The translations under genes were made by a program, and so were the position numbers. 64,000 bases of DNA from a virus. The stretch's first letter is position 1, and each line of letters begins with the position of its first letter. Positions 34,955 through 44,326 of this stretch are shown here, in pieces. The notes under the pieces are model-generated. The model was given only the letters and a program-made list of their open reading frames with translations. It was not told the origin of the DNA and did no database searches. The DNA is taken from positions 1-64,000 of IMG/VR virus record IMGVR_UViG_3300046804_004208. One strand, 5' to 3'.

Positions 34955-36805
34955 ATGGCTCAGTGGAATAAGAATACACAAGACTTTCTAAATCAAGAAA
35001 GAACTCTTTTTGAAGTTTTTAATGTAGCAACAAAAGATGGAGAACAGGTTAGTTACTCTAATCCATTTCCAGTATCTCTTGGAAGTTCGACAATTACAAT
35101 TGTTGGAGATATTACAATTCCAACAACAGTAAGTGTTGCAAGTTCTCCAGCAAATCCAATTCATAATCACATTACAGAAGTTGGAACAAGTGATATATTG
35201 AATGTTCCATATCTTCCAGTTGGTATTGGAACTACAAATTTAAATCTAACATATCTTCCAGTTGGTATTTCTTCATTACTAAACACAGTATCAATATCTA
35301 ACACATCATTCTATATTAGTGGTTTCGGTTCTCATGTTTCTATATCCAATACAAGTTTTTATATCTTAAATCCTGTTACTTCAGTAACTGTTGGTGGAAC
35401 TGTATCAATTGCTAATACAGTATCAATATCTAACACATCATTCTTTGTAACTGGTATTGGTTCTACTGTATCAGTTTCAGGAACGGTAAGTATCAATGAT
35501 GGTGGTAATAGTATCACTGTTGATGGAACAGTTTCCGTTAGTGCTGGTGCATCAATCGCAATCACTGGTCAAAATCTTGATGCATTTGGAAGATTAAGAG
35601 TATCAGAACCATTTACACTTGGAGATTATTCTCATGTTTATGGTGAAGAAGTAGAACTTCTCACAAAGACAGTTGGTGCAGCATCAACAACAACTTCAAG
35701 TGGAACAGAAGCAGCAATTATTCTTTCAGTTGGAACTGGTGCGACTGATAGAGTAGTTCACCAGTCCAGGATGTATCATCATTATATGCCTGGAAAATCT
35801 CAATATATTCTAGAAAGTTTTAATTTCAGAGAACCCAGAAATAATACTTATAAAGCAATTGGATATTTTGATGCCTATAATGGTGTTTTTGTAAAACAAG
35901 TTGGTATTGGAACAACAGCAAGATATGATATTGTAAAAAGGTCTAATGTTGGTGGAGCAGTCACTGAAACTACAATTCCTCAAAGTGAGTGGAATATTGA
36001 TTCACTAGACGGAACTGGACCTAGTGGCATTAATATATTCTTTGAAAGGTCTCAATTACTCTTTATTGATTTCCAATGGTTAGGTGTTGGTAGAGTCAGA
36101 GTTGGATTTGAGAATGGTGGAACTTTCCATACTGCTCACGAATTTGTACATACTGGTAATATTGAATATGTTTATTGGAGTCTTCCTTCACTTCCAATAA
36201 GATGTGAGGTTGGTAATTTTGGTGCAGCAGTTGGTATTGCGTCTATGAACCAGATGTGTGCAACTGTAATGAGTGAAGGTGGATATAAGGAAACTGGTGT
36301 AGAATTTTCAGTCAATACTGGCGGAATTACACTTGCAAAGACTGATCCTACAAATACACAATGTGTATTAGCAATTCGTCTCAAAAACTCATACAAAGGA
36401 CTTCCAAATCGGTCAATTGTAAGAATTAGTGATTTACAAATTTTAAGTTCTTCAGCATCTTGTGGATATTCAGTTTGGAGACTTCCATCTTCAACACTAA
36501 TAACTGGGGGAAGTTGGGTAAGTGATAATGATGATTCCACTGTTGAATATAACACGAGTGTTGGAACTGCATTTACAACTACTGGTGGATTAAGACAAGC
36601 ATCTGGATTTATTGCTGCTAATAATCCATCAGGAAAACAATCAAGTGGTGTTGCTGCTGGAGACCCAACATCAGCAAAAAGGTCTTATTTAAGTCAGAAC
36701 ATTGATAGTGATGATAGTAATGTATATGCGATTGTTGTTACAAATTTAAGCACAAGTGCAGAAACAGACATTTATGGTTCATTACAGTGGAGAGAGACTA
36801 GGTAA
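34955..36805 (+). CDS. Virion structural / fiber-like protein
   Basis: A 616-aa protein of a family seen in cyanophage virions. Residues about 70-205 are repeats of the VSISNTSFYI and TVSVSGTVSI type, compatible with a beta-helical or beta-sandwich shaft. The C-terminal 400 residues (from GRLRVSEPFTLGDYSHVYGEE) form a globular domain conserved in cyanophages. A perfect 28-bp DNA repeat (35285-35312 and 35417-35444) encodes two repeats. It may be a decoration or fiber protein; the location between terminase genes is notable. Confidence 0.65.
   Translation: MAQWNKNTQDFLNQERTLFEVFNVATKDGEQVSYSNPFPVSLGSSTITIVGDITIPTTVSVASSPANPIHNHITEVGTSDILNVPYLPVGIGTTNLNLTYLPVGISSLLNTVSISNTSFYISGFGSHVSISNTSFYILNPVTSVTVGGTVSIANTVSISNTSFFVTGIGSTVSVSGTVSINDGGNSITVDGTVSVSAGASIAITGQNLDAFGRLRVSEPFTLGDYSHVYGEEVELLTKTVGAASTTTSSGTEAAIILSVGTGATDRVVHQSRMYHHYMPGKSQYILESFNFREPRNNTYKAIGYFDAYNGVFVKQVGIGTTARYDIVKRSNVGGAVTETTIPQSEWNIDSLDGTGPSGINIFFERSQLLFIDFQWLGVGRVRVGFENGGTFHTAHEFVHTGNIEYVYWSLPSLPIRCEVGNFGAAVGIASMNQMCATVMSEGGYKETGVEFSVNTGGITLAKTDPTNTQCVLAIRLKNSYKGLPNRSIVRISDLQILSSSASCGYSVWRLPSSTLITGGSWVSDNDDSTVEYNTSVGTAFTTTGGLRQASGFIAANNPSGKQSSGVAAGDPTSAKRSYLSQNIDSDDSNVYAIVVTNLSTSAETDIYGSLQWRETR
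35285..35312 (+). repeat. 28-bp direct repeat, copy 1
   Basis: Identical to 35417-35444 inside the fiber-like gene. Both copies encode the same protein repeat, so recent duplication within the shaft is likely. Confidence 0.85.
35417..35444 (+). repeat. 28-bp direct repeat, copy 2
   Basis: Second identical copy, 132 bases downstream of the first. The spacing is a multiple of three, so loss or gain by recombination would keep the reading frame. Confidence 0.85.
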
Positions 36806-36854
36806 TTTTTTATGAGTGAAGTTTATCTTAGGGGTCCAGAAAGGGGGTATGAAT

Positions 36855-39491
36855 ATGTCTAACGATGTCTATTTGGGCAATCCTCTGCTCAAAAAAGCAA
36901 ACACACAGATTGAATTTACAGAAGACCAAATTATTGAGTTCTTAAAGTGCAAGGAAGACCCTGTTTACTTTGCTAGAAATTATATCAAAATTGTTTCTTT
37001 GGATCACGGTTTAGTTCCTTTTGAGATGTATCCATTTCAAGAGAAATTGATTCAAAACTTTCATAATAATCGTTTTAATATTTGTAAGATGCCCCGTCAG
37101 ACGGGTAAAGCTTTATCATTGGATACTCCAATTCCAACTCCAAACGGTTGGACAACTATGGGAGATCTTAAAGTTGGTGATGATATTTTATCTCCAACAG
37201 GAGATTCTGTTTCAGTTGTAATGAAAACTGAAACAATGTACAATCATGATTGTTATAAAATATATTTTGATAATGGTGAAGAAATAATTGCAGATGCAGA
37301 TCATTTATGGGAAGTTAATAGTTCATATTGGAGAACTGGAAAGAAAGTTATAACTTCTAAAGATATATTTGATCAATATCAATCAAAGGTAAAAAATAAA
37401 AGAGGAAAGGGATTTCAAGGATCTTTATTTGTAGACAAATCAAAACCAATTAACTTTATTAAAAATATATTAGATATTGATCCATATCTTCTTGGTGTTT
37501 GGTTGGGTGATGGATATTCTTCTGATGGAAGAATAATCGCACATAAAGATGACTATGATTTTTATAAAGAAAAGTTTGATATAGAACATGGGAAAGAACA
37601 GAATAATTGTATTAGATTTAAAATTAAAAATTTATATTCCAAATTAAAAAACTATAATTTACTTAAAAATAAGCACATTCCGCCAAAATATCTTCGTTCT
37701 TCTTATGAAGATAGATTAGAACTTCTTCGAGGTTTAATGGACACTGATGGATCTGTTAGAAACAACAGCAGATCGTTTGAATTTTATCAAAAAAATTATG
37801 ATATAATTTTACAAGTTGTTGAGTTACTTTCTTCTCTTGGCATAAAGTCAAATATAAGAAGGAAAAAAATTGAAGAAAATTACTATCATACAGTATCTTT
37901 TTCAACTAAAGAAAGAGTATTTAATCTTCCAAGAAAAATTAAAAATATAAATTCAACAAAGTTAGTCAGAAAACAAGAAAGTAGACACTATATTCATAAA
38001 ATAGAAAAAGTTGATAGTGTACCAGTTGCGTGTATACAAGTTGATAGTGAAGATCATCTGTTTTTGTGCGGTAGAACTTTTATTCCCACTCACAATTCTA
38101 CAACTGTCGTTTCATATCTTTTACACTACGCTGTTTTTAATGATAATGTCAATATTGCAATTTTGGCAAACAAGGCATCAACGGCAAGAGACCTACTTGG
38201 TAGGTTACAACTTGCATATGAAAACTTGCCAAAGTGGATGCAACAAGGTATCATATCTTGGAATAAGGGTAGTTTAGAATTAGAAAATGGCTCCAAAATT
38301 TCATCTAACTCTACTTCTTCATCTGCTGTCCGAGGCGGATCCTATAATGTCATCTTTCTTGACGAGTTCGCGTTCATCCCGAATCACATTGCTGATGACT
38401 TCTTTGCCTCTGTTTATCCTACTATTTCTTCTGGACAGAGTACGAAAGTAATTATCGTTTCTACTCCACGCGGTATGAACCATTTCTACCGCATGTGGCA
38501 TGACGCTGAACGGGGCAAGAATGAATACGTACCTACAGATGTCCATTGGTCGGAAGTACCTGGTAGAGACGCTGCCTGGAAGGAGCAGACGATTGCTAAC
38601 ACTTCTGAGCAGCAGTTTAATGTGGAATTTAACTGCGAGTTCTTGGGTTCTACAAATACCCTTATCAATCCAGCAAAACTCAGAAATCTAGTTTATGAGG
38701 ATCCAATTAAGAGAAATGCTGGGTTGGACATTTATGAACATCCAAAAAAGGATAATAATTATCTAATAACTGTTGATGTTGCTCGCGGTATGGGTAACGA
38801 TTATTCAGCATTTGTTGTTTTTGATATTACAAATTTTCCATATAAAGTAGTTGCAAAGTATAGAAATAATGAAATAAAACCAATGTTATTTCCAAACATT
38901 ATTAATGAAGTAGCAAAGGGTTACAATAATTCTTGGGTTTTGATTGAAGTTAATGATATTGGTGATCAAGTATCTAATATACTTCACTTTGATTTAGAAT
39001 ATGATAATATTTTAATGTGTTCAATGCGTGGTCGTTCTGGACAAATTGTTGGATCTGGATTTAGTGGAAAAAAATCTCAACTTGGAATTAGAATGACATC
39101 TTCTGTTAAAAAATTAGGTTGTTCAAATTTAAAAACTTTAATGGAGGATGATAAATTAATTACTGTAGATTATGATATTATTTCAGAATTAACTACATTT
39201 ACCCAACGTCATAATTCTTTTGAAGCGGAAGAGGGTTGCAATGATGATTTATCCATGTGTCTTGTCATTTTTTCTTGGTTAGTTGCACAAGATTATTTTA
39301 AAGAAATGACAGATAATGATGTTAGAAAAAGAATTTATGAAGAGCAAAAAAATCAAATAGAACAAGATATGGCACCATTTGGATTTTTATCCGATGGATT
39401 GAGTAACGTAACAAGTTTTACTGATGTTGATGGTGATAGATGGTATTCAGATGAATACGGTGATATATCATATATGTGGGATTACCAATAA
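36855..39491 (+). CDS. gp17: gp17-like large terminase, interrupted by an intein
   Basis: An 878-aa precursor; removing the 329-aa intein leaves 549 aa (T4 gp17 is 610 aa). The terminase is the ATPase motor that fills the prohead and the nuclease that cuts DNA. Walker A MPRQTGK-STT is split by the intein; Walker B is VIFLDEFAF, followed by the IIVSTPRG coupling motif. The C-terminal nuclease domain starts near TVDVARGMGNDYSAF, with the catalytic Asp. The start at 36855 was chosen because an AGAAAGGGGG ribosome site lies 6-7 bases upstream and cyanophage gp17 begins MSxDxYLGNP; earlier in-frame GTG (36816) and ATG (36849) are less likely. Codon use shifts within the gene: 38320-38660 is clearly richer in GC than the intein and the last 800 bases. 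Confidence 0.93.
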   Translation: MSNDVYLGNPLLKKANTQIEFTEDQIIEFLKCKEDPVYFARNYIKIVSLDHGLVPFEMYPFQEKLIQNFHNNRFNICKMPRQTGKALSLDTPIPTPNGWTTMGDLKVGDDILSPTGDSVSVVMKTETMYNHDCYKIYFDNGEEIIADADHLWEVNSSYWRTGKKVITSKDIFDQYQSKVKNKRGKGFQGSLFVDKSKPINFIKNILDIDPYLLGVWLGDGYSSDGRIIAHKDDYDFYKEKFDIEHGKEQNNCIRFKIKNLYSKLKNYNLLKNKHIPPKYLRSSYEDRLELLRGLMDTDGSVRNNSRSFEFYQKNYDIILQVVELLSSLGIKSNIRRKKIEENYYHTVSFSTKERVFNLPRKIKNINSTKLVRKQESRHYIHKIEKVDSVPVACIQVDSEDHLFLCGRTFIPTHNSTTVVSYLLHYAVFNDNVNIAILANKASTARDLLGRLQLAYENLPKWMQQGIISWNKGSLELENGSKISSNSTSSSAVRGGSYNVIFLDEFAFIPNHIADDFFASVYPTISSGQSTKVIIVSTPRGMNHFYRMWHDAERGKNEYVPTDVHWSEVPGRDAAWKEQTIANTSEQQFNVEFNCEFLGSTNTLINPAKLRNLVYEDPIKRNAGLDIYEHPKKDNNYLITVDVARGMGNDYSAFVVFDITNFPYKVVAKYRNNEIKPMLFPNIINEVAKGYNNSWVLIEVNDIGDQVSNILHFDLEYDNILMCSMRGRSGQIVGSGFSGKKSQLGIRMTSSVKKLGCSNLKTLMEDDKLITVDYDIISELTTFTQRHNSFEAEEGCNDDLSMCLVIFSWLVAQDYFKEMTDNDVRKRIYEEQKNQIEQDMAPFGFLSDGLSNVTSFTDVDGDRWYSDEYGDISYMWDYQ
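37110..38096 (+). mobile_element. Intein with LAGLIDADG homing endonuclease in gp17
   Basis: A 329-aa in-frame insertion between Lys and Ser of the Walker A motif (QTGK and STT). It starts with Ala instead of Cys (ALSLDTPIPTPNGWTTMGDL), an alternative first residue known in some phage terminase and KlbA-type inteins. It ends with IPTHN followed by Ser, the usual splice junction. The N-terminal splicing block B is IADADHLWEV. Two LAGLIDADG motifs, LLGVWLGDG (about intein residues 128-136) and LLRGLMDTDG (about 205-214), suggest an active homing endonuclease. Because it disrupts ATP binding, splicing should be essential for packaging. Confidence 0.92.
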
Positions 39492-39718
39492 TGGAATTAA
39501 ATGATCAATTTGATTTAGAACATTTATTTTTTACGGAAAGAAAATGTAGATCTTGTAAAAATATAAAAAGTCTCACAGATTCTTTTTATAGAATTCGAAA
39601 GAATAATACATTGTCTTCTTCATATTCTTATGAGTGTAAAGATTGCACAATAAAAAGAATTATTGAGTCTAAAAAGAAAAAAGTTTATAAGATTGAATGG
39701 GAATATCCAGATTGGTAG
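39491..39718 (+). CDS. Small zinc-ribbon protein
   Basis: A 75-aa protein with two Cys pairs, CRSC (residues 19-22) and CKDC (49-52), spaced like a small phage zinc ribbon, plus a Lys-rich C-terminus. The start ATG overlaps the gp17 stop by one base; an upstream in-frame start at 39476 would overlap more. Possible DNA- or RNA-binding helper of packaging, or a remnant of an HNH-type zinc domain, but the His-Asn-His residues are not present. Confidence 0.6.
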   Translation: MELNDQFDLEHLFFTERKCRSCKNIKSLTDSFYRIRKNNTLSSSYSYECKDCTIKRIIESKKKKVYKIEWEYPDW

Positions 39719-39755
39719 GTTCATGCAGTGTTTCCCCAATGGAAATAGTATTTTT

Positions 39756-39763
39756 AATAAATA
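39756..39763 (+). promoter_or_regulatory. Late promoter variant AATAAATA for gp18
   Basis: One mismatch to TATAAATA, 36 bases before the gp18 ATG, which has a GGAG ribosome site at 39788-39792. Confidence 0.45.
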
Positions 39764-39799
39764 TTTTTAGAATAATTCTGGATATCACGGAGAAACAAG

Positions 39800-41947
39800 A
39801 TGCCACTAAATTTAGCATCTCCTGGAATTGTAATAAGGGAAGTTGACTTAACACTTGGGAGAGTAAGTCCTGCGTCAGATAAGATAGGTGCTATTGTGGC
39901 ACCTTTTCCCAAAGGAATAGTAGGAGAACCAATTTTAATTCAAAATGAACAAGAATTAATTGAAAATTTTGGAACACCATCCCTTGCCGATAAGCAATAT
40001 GAAACTTGGTTAGTTGCCTCTTCATTTTTATCATATGGAGGTAGTCTTAGAGTAATTAGATCAGATGATGAAAATATTTCTAATGCTTTTGTTGGATCAG
40101 CAACTAGCATAAAGATTAAAAGTTATGAAGACTACATTAACTTGGGATATGACGAAAATGTAATTTCTGGGGTAACAGTTTGTGCTAAAGATCCTGGATC
40201 TTGGGCAAATGGTGTTAAAGTTGCAATCATTGATGCGAAAGCAGATCAGATTTTAAGTGGTCTTAGCACAGATATTCAAGTTGGTTGTGGAGTAACTCAA
40301 GCAATTACTTCGGTTCTTGCTGGTTCAGGATCTACATCTGTTTTGGGTGGATATTTAAAGGGTGTAGTTACTGGAATAGGTGTAAGTTCAATCCAAGTAA
40401 AAGTTTTGAGTCATGTATCTGCAGATGGAACAGAGACTACAGTAGATTATCAACCACAAGGAGTTTACTCTTTTGCGTCTGGAGGAACACTTGGTATTCA
40501 TACCAGCGGTGTATTAACCGCATATACAACTAAAACATATGCCGCTCAACAAGATTGGTTTGATCAACAAACAATCAGTCTTACAAATTCTAAAGTTTAT
40601 TGGAATACTCTTGCAGATAGACCCTCAACCTCAAACTTTGCTGCAGCAAGAGGAGCAAGATTCGATGAAGTTCACGTAGTTGTATTTGATGATATTGGGT
40701 CTATTAGTGGAAATACTGGAACAATATTAGAAAAGCATCTTTCACTTTCTAAAGCGTCTGATGCGGAATTCTCTGTTGGAAGTACTTCGTACTGGAGAAA
40801 GTACATAGCAGAAAATTCTAGATATATTTTTGCTGGATCTGCACCGTCTGGAATTGTTACTACCGCATATACTTCTGGATTTACTTTAGCAACAGATACA
40901 GGTTGGGATCAATCTGCGAGTGGAATTTATTTTGCTGGAACAGGATCAAATGTTCTAACATTAGCAAATGGTAAAAATTATGATGGAAATACTGATTTAA
41001 CTGTAGAAGGATCACTCAGTTCAACCCTCGCCAATTTGTCTAGTGGTTATGAAATTTTTTCAAATTCTAATGAGTATCTAGTAGATTTCTTACTCATGGG
41101 ATCTGCAGGTTATGAGAAAGAAACTGCACAAGCTCTTGCTTCTAAATTGATATCTGTTGCCGAAGAAAGAAAAGATTGTATAGCATTTATATCTCCATAT
41201 AGATCCGCACTTTTAACAGAATCTTCTGGTAATAAATATGTTCTTAAAGATTCTGCAACTATAACTGATAATTTAATTAGTTTCTATTCTTCAATTCCAT
41301 CTTCATCATTTGCAGTATTTGACAGTGGATACAAGTACATGTATGATCGTTTTAGTGATACTTTTAGATATGTTCCTTTAAATGGAGATATTGCTGGTGT
41401 TTGTGCTAGAACTGATACAACTTCTTTCCCATGGTTTTCCCCAGCAGGAACTTCAAGAGGTGCAATTTTAAATGCCGTAAAATTAGCATATAATCCTTCA
41501 AAAATCCAAAGAGATAGACTTTATTCGAATAGAATCAATCCAATTATTTTTTCACCTGGTTCTGGAATAGTATTGTTTGGGGATAAAACTGGACTTGCAA
41601 AATCCTCTGCATTTGATAGAATTAATGTTCGTAGATTGTTTATCTATCTAGAAAAAGCAATTTCTAGTGCTGCAAAAGATCAATTGTTTGAATTCAATGA
41701 TGAAAATACAAGAAGAAACTTCGTATCCACAGTTGAACCATTCTTGAGAGATATTCAATCAAAGAGAGGTATTGAAGGTTATAGAGTAATTTGTGACACA
41801 ACAAATAACACAGCTTCTGTTATTGATTCGAATGAATTTATTGCCGATATTTTTATAAAACCAAATAGATCTATTAATTACATTGGATTAACATTTGTTG
41901 CTACTAGAACAGGTGTTTCTTTTGAAGAAATAGTTGGTACGGTTTAA
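39800..41947 (+). CDS. gp18: gp18-like tail sheath protein
   Basis: A 715-aa protein (T4 gp18 is 659 aa). The N-terminus SPGIVIREVDLTLGRVSPASDKIGAIVAPFPKG and the C-terminal FVSTVEPFLRDIQSKRGIEGY block, ending in FIKPNRSINYIGLTF, are the standard contractile-sheath signatures. It polymerises around the gp19 tube and contracts on infection. A variable middle region (about residues 130-420) is typical of sheath proteins. Its own ribosome site and late box suggest strong late expression. Confidence 0.93.
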   Translation: MPLNLASPGIVIREVDLTLGRVSPASDKIGAIVAPFPKGIVGEPILIQNEQELIENFGTPSLADKQYETWLVASSFLSYGGSLRVIRSDDENISNAFVGSATSIKIKSYEDYINLGYDENVISGVTVCAKDPGSWANGVKVAIIDAKADQILSGLSTDIQVGCGVTQAITSVLAGSGSTSVLGGYLKGVVTGIGVSSIQVKVLSHVSADGTETTVDYQPQGVYSFASGGTLGIHTSGVLTAYTTKTYAAQQDWFDQQTISLTNSKVYWNTLADRPSTSNFAAARGARFDEVHVVVFDDIGSISGNTGTILEKHLSLSKASDAEFSVGSTSYWRKYIAENSRYIFAGSAPSGIVTTAYTSGFTLATDTGWDQSASGIYFAGTGSNVLTLANGKNYDGNTDLTVEGSLSSTLANLSSGYEIFSNSNEYLVDFLLMGSAGYEKETAQALASKLISVAEERKDCIAFISPYRSALLTESSGNKYVLKDSATITDNLISFYSSIPSSSFAVFDSGYKYMYDRFSDTFRYVPLNGDIAGVCARTDTTSFPWFSPAGTSRGAILNAVKLAYNPSKIQRDRLYSNRINPIIFSPGSGIVLFGDKTGLAKSSAFDRINVRRLFIYLEKAISSAAKDQLFEFNDENTRRNFVSTVEPFLRDIQSKRGIEGYRVICDTTNNTASVIDSNEFIADIFIKPNRSINYIGLTFVATRTGVSFEEIVGTV

Positions 41948-41985
41948 TTTTTAAAAAATTCACATAAAAAACAGAGGTAAAAACA

Positions 41986-42579
41986 ATGACATTAAGAAGT
42001 ATTACAGATTTTAAGGGTCAACTTATTGGTGGAGGATCTAGACCCAATTTATTTTCAGTTGCTCTAACTTTTCCTACTACAATAGGATCTCAAGCAATAA
42101 CAGATTCTGTTAATGCTGGAAGTAAACTTGAATTTTTAGCAAAATCAGCAGCACTACCAGCTTCAAATATTACTCCAATTGAAGTGCCATTTAGAGGAAG
42201 AGTTTTAAAAGTTGCTGGAGAAAGAACATTCGATACTTGGTCAATTACTGTAATTAATGATGTAGATTTCAAAATTCGTACCGCATTTGAAGAATGGATG
42301 AATGGAATTAATGATCTTAATCAGGCAACTGGTGAGACAAGACCTGCCGAATATGATTGCGATTTACAAGTATCACAATTAAATAGAGCAGGTGAAGCAA
42401 TAAGAACATATGATTTTATTGGTTGTTTCCCAACAAATATTTCTCAAATTGATTTGTCCATGGACACAACTGATACAATTGAAGAGTATAGTGTTGAATT
42501 TCAAATTCTTTATTGGAGAGCTTCTGCAACAACTGCATCTAGTCCAGTTCCTATTACTTCACCTGCAATTTCTACCTGA
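41986..42579 (+). CDS. gp19: gp19-like tail tube protein
   Basis: A 197-aa protein (T4 gp19 is 163 aa). RPNLFSVALTFP at the N-terminus, then FLAKSAALPASNITPIEVPFRGR and FDTWSITVINDVDFKIRTAFEEWMNGI, match the phage T4-like tube fold. It forms the inner tube through which DNA passes. An AGAGG ribosome site lies 8-12 bases upstream. It follows gp18 as in T4. Confidence 0.93.
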   Translation: MTLRSITDFKGQLIGGGSRPNLFSVALTFPTTIGSQAITDSVNAGSKLEFLAKSAALPASNITPIEVPFRGRVLKVAGERTFDTWSITVINDVDFKIRTAFEEWMNGINDLNQATGETRPAEYDCDLQVSQLNRAGEAIRTYDFIGCFPTNISQIDLSMDTTDTIEEYSVEFQILYWRASATTASSPVPITSPAIST

Positions 42580-42585
42580 TAAATA
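42578..42585 (+). promoter_or_regulatory. Late promoter variant GATAAATA for gp20
   Basis: Overlaps the gp19 stop and lies 33 bases before the portal ATG; one mismatch to the late consensus. Confidence 0.45.
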
Positions 42586-42618
42586 GTTTTAAGATATTTA
42601 AAACTATAAAATTATAAA

Positions 42619-44298
42619 ATGGCAAAACTCTTTGGTTTCTCTATTGAAAATTCTGATCAAAAATCTAAATCAATTGTCTCCCCCGTTCCTCCAAATAATG
42701 AGGACGGGGTTGATAATTACATTGCTAGCGGTTTTTATGGTTCGTATGTAGATATTGAAGGGGTATATAGGACAGAATATGATTTAATTAAAAGATATAG
42801 AGAAATGGCATTACATCCTGAGTGTGATAATGCTATTGAAGATGTTGTAAATGAAGCCATTGTAAGTGATCTTTATGATTCACCTATAGAAATAGAACTT
42901 TCTAATTTAAATGCAAGTGATAGATTAAAGGAAGTTATAAGAGAAGAATTTAAATATATTAAGGAAATATTAGATTTTGATAAAAAATGCCATGAGATTT
43001 TTAGAAATTGGTATGTTGATGGAAGAATTTATTATCATAAAGTAATTGACTTAAAAAAACCAGAAGAAGGGATTAAAGAAGTAAGATATATAGATCCCAT
43101 GAAAATGAGATTTATAAGACAACATAAAAAAGATAAAAATTCTATACCTGGTTCAAATCTTAATAGATTAGATGAAACAGAAAAATCTATTCATCCAGAA
43201 ATAGAAGAATATTTTTTATATACACCAAAACCAAATTTTCCAGTTGGTGCTATTGCTAGTGTAGGTACATCTACAAAAGGAATAAAAATAGCAAAAGATT
43301 CTATTACTTATGTAACTTCTGGACTAGTAGATAGAAATAAAGGAAGTATTCTTTCATATTTACATAAAGCAATTAAAGCACTCAATCAACTTAGAATGAT
43401 TGAAGACTCTTTGGTAATTTATAGACTATCGAGGGCACCGGAACGTAGAATTTTTTATATTGATGTTGGAAATTTGCCCAAAGTAAAGGCAGAACAATAT
43501 CTCAGAGATGTTATGCATCGTTATAGGAATAAATTAGTCTATAACGCTTCAACTGGAGAAGTTCGTGATGATCGTAAATTTATGAGTATGATGGAAGATT
43601 TTTGGCTTCCAAGAAGAGAGGGTGGTAGAGGAACTGAGATTACTACTCTTCCAGGTGGACAAAATCTTGGAGAACTTTCAGATATTGAATATTTTCAAAA
43701 AAAACTTTATAGAGCACTTGGAGTTCCAGAATCTAGAATTGCCTCAGATGGTGGATTTAATCTTGGAAGATCATCAGAAATTTTACGTGATGAATTAAAA
43801 TTTTCAAAGTTTGTTGGACGTTTGAGAAAACGTTTTTCATATTTATTCAATGATATGTTAAAGACGCAATTAATTCTTAAAAATATTATTACTCCAGAAG
43901 ATTGGGAAAAAATTTCAGACCATATTCAATATGATTTTCTATACGACAATCAATTTGCAGAATTAAAAGAATCGGAATTGATGACTGAAAGAATAACACT
44001 ATTGGCATCAGTGGAACCATATATTGGAAAATATTTTTCCCAGGATTATGTTCGGAGAAAAATACTTCGCCAAACAGACGCGGAAATTGTTGAAATTGAC
44101 AAAAGAATTAAAAAAGAAATTGAAGATGGGATAATTCCGGATCCAAATTCTATTGATCCTATTACTGGTGAACCATTACCTCCACAAAATGGAGAAGTGG
44201 GTCCTCTTGGAGAAGTTCCTCAAGAACCAAATCTTGATGCACAAGGAGCAGCAACAGATGCTCAGTTGCAAAAAGATACCAAAAAAGCTGAAATATAA
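42619..44298 (+). CDS. gp20: gp20-like portal protein
   Basis: A 559-aa protein (T4 gp20 is 524 aa). The region DLIKRYREMALHPECDNAIEDVVNEAIV, then RIYYHKVIDLKKPEEGIKEVRYIDP and the RLSRAPERRIFYIDVGNLPK block, are highly diagnostic of myovirus portals. Twelve copies form the head vertex that starts prohead assembly and anchors the terminase. The C-terminal tail is Pro/Gln-rich and probably flexible. Confidence 0.95.
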   Translation: MAKLFGFSIENSDQKSKSIVSPVPPNNEDGVDNYIASGFYGSYVDIEGVYRTEYDLIKRYREMALHPECDNAIEDVVNEAIVSDLYDSPIEIELSNLNASDRLKEVIREEFKYIKEILDFDKKCHEIFRNWYVDGRIYYHKVIDLKKPEEGIKEVRYIDPMKMRFIRQHKKDKNSIPGSNLNRLDETEKSIHPEIEEYFLYTPKPNFPVGAIASVGTSTKGIKIAKDSITYVTSGLVDRNKGSILSYLHKAIKALNQLRMIEDSLVIYRLSRAPERRIFYIDVGNLPKVKAEQYLRDVMHRYRNKLVYNASTGEVRDDRKFMSMMEDFWLPRREGGRGTEITTLPGGQNLGELSDIEYFQKKLYRALGVPESRIASDGGFNLGRSSEILRDELKFSKFVGRLRKRFSYLFNDMLKTQLILKNIITPEDWEKISDHIQYDFLYDNQFAELKESELMTERITLLASVEPYIGKYFSQDYVRRKILRQTDAEIVEIDKRIKKEIEDGIIPDPNSIDPITGEPLPPQNGEVGPLGEVPQEPNLDAQGAATDAQLQKDTKKAEI

Positions 44299-44301
44299 AT
44301 A
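44294..44301 (+). promoter_or_regulatory. Late promoter TATAAATA for prohead core genes
   Basis: Perfect late box overlapping the gp20 stop, 25 bases before the gp67-like ATG. Confidence 0.7.
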
Positions 44302-44326
44302 AAGTATACAGTTATATTAAATTTTT

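Noticed and set aside
36812-36862. Mini-ORF of 16 codons (MSEVYLRGPERGYEYV) before gp17
   Set aside because: It overlaps the gp17 start and ribosome site. It could be a leader peptide, but its length and lack of its own signal give no support as a gene.
37110-38096. Free-standing homing endonuclease gene
   Set aside because: The LAGLIDADG region is in frame with both halves of gp17 and is bounded by intein splice motifs, so it is part of an intein.
41944-41960. AT-only inverted repeat after gp18 as a terminator
   Set aside because: Pairing of A and T runs alone is expected by chance in this AT-rich DNA and would be too weak to end transcription.
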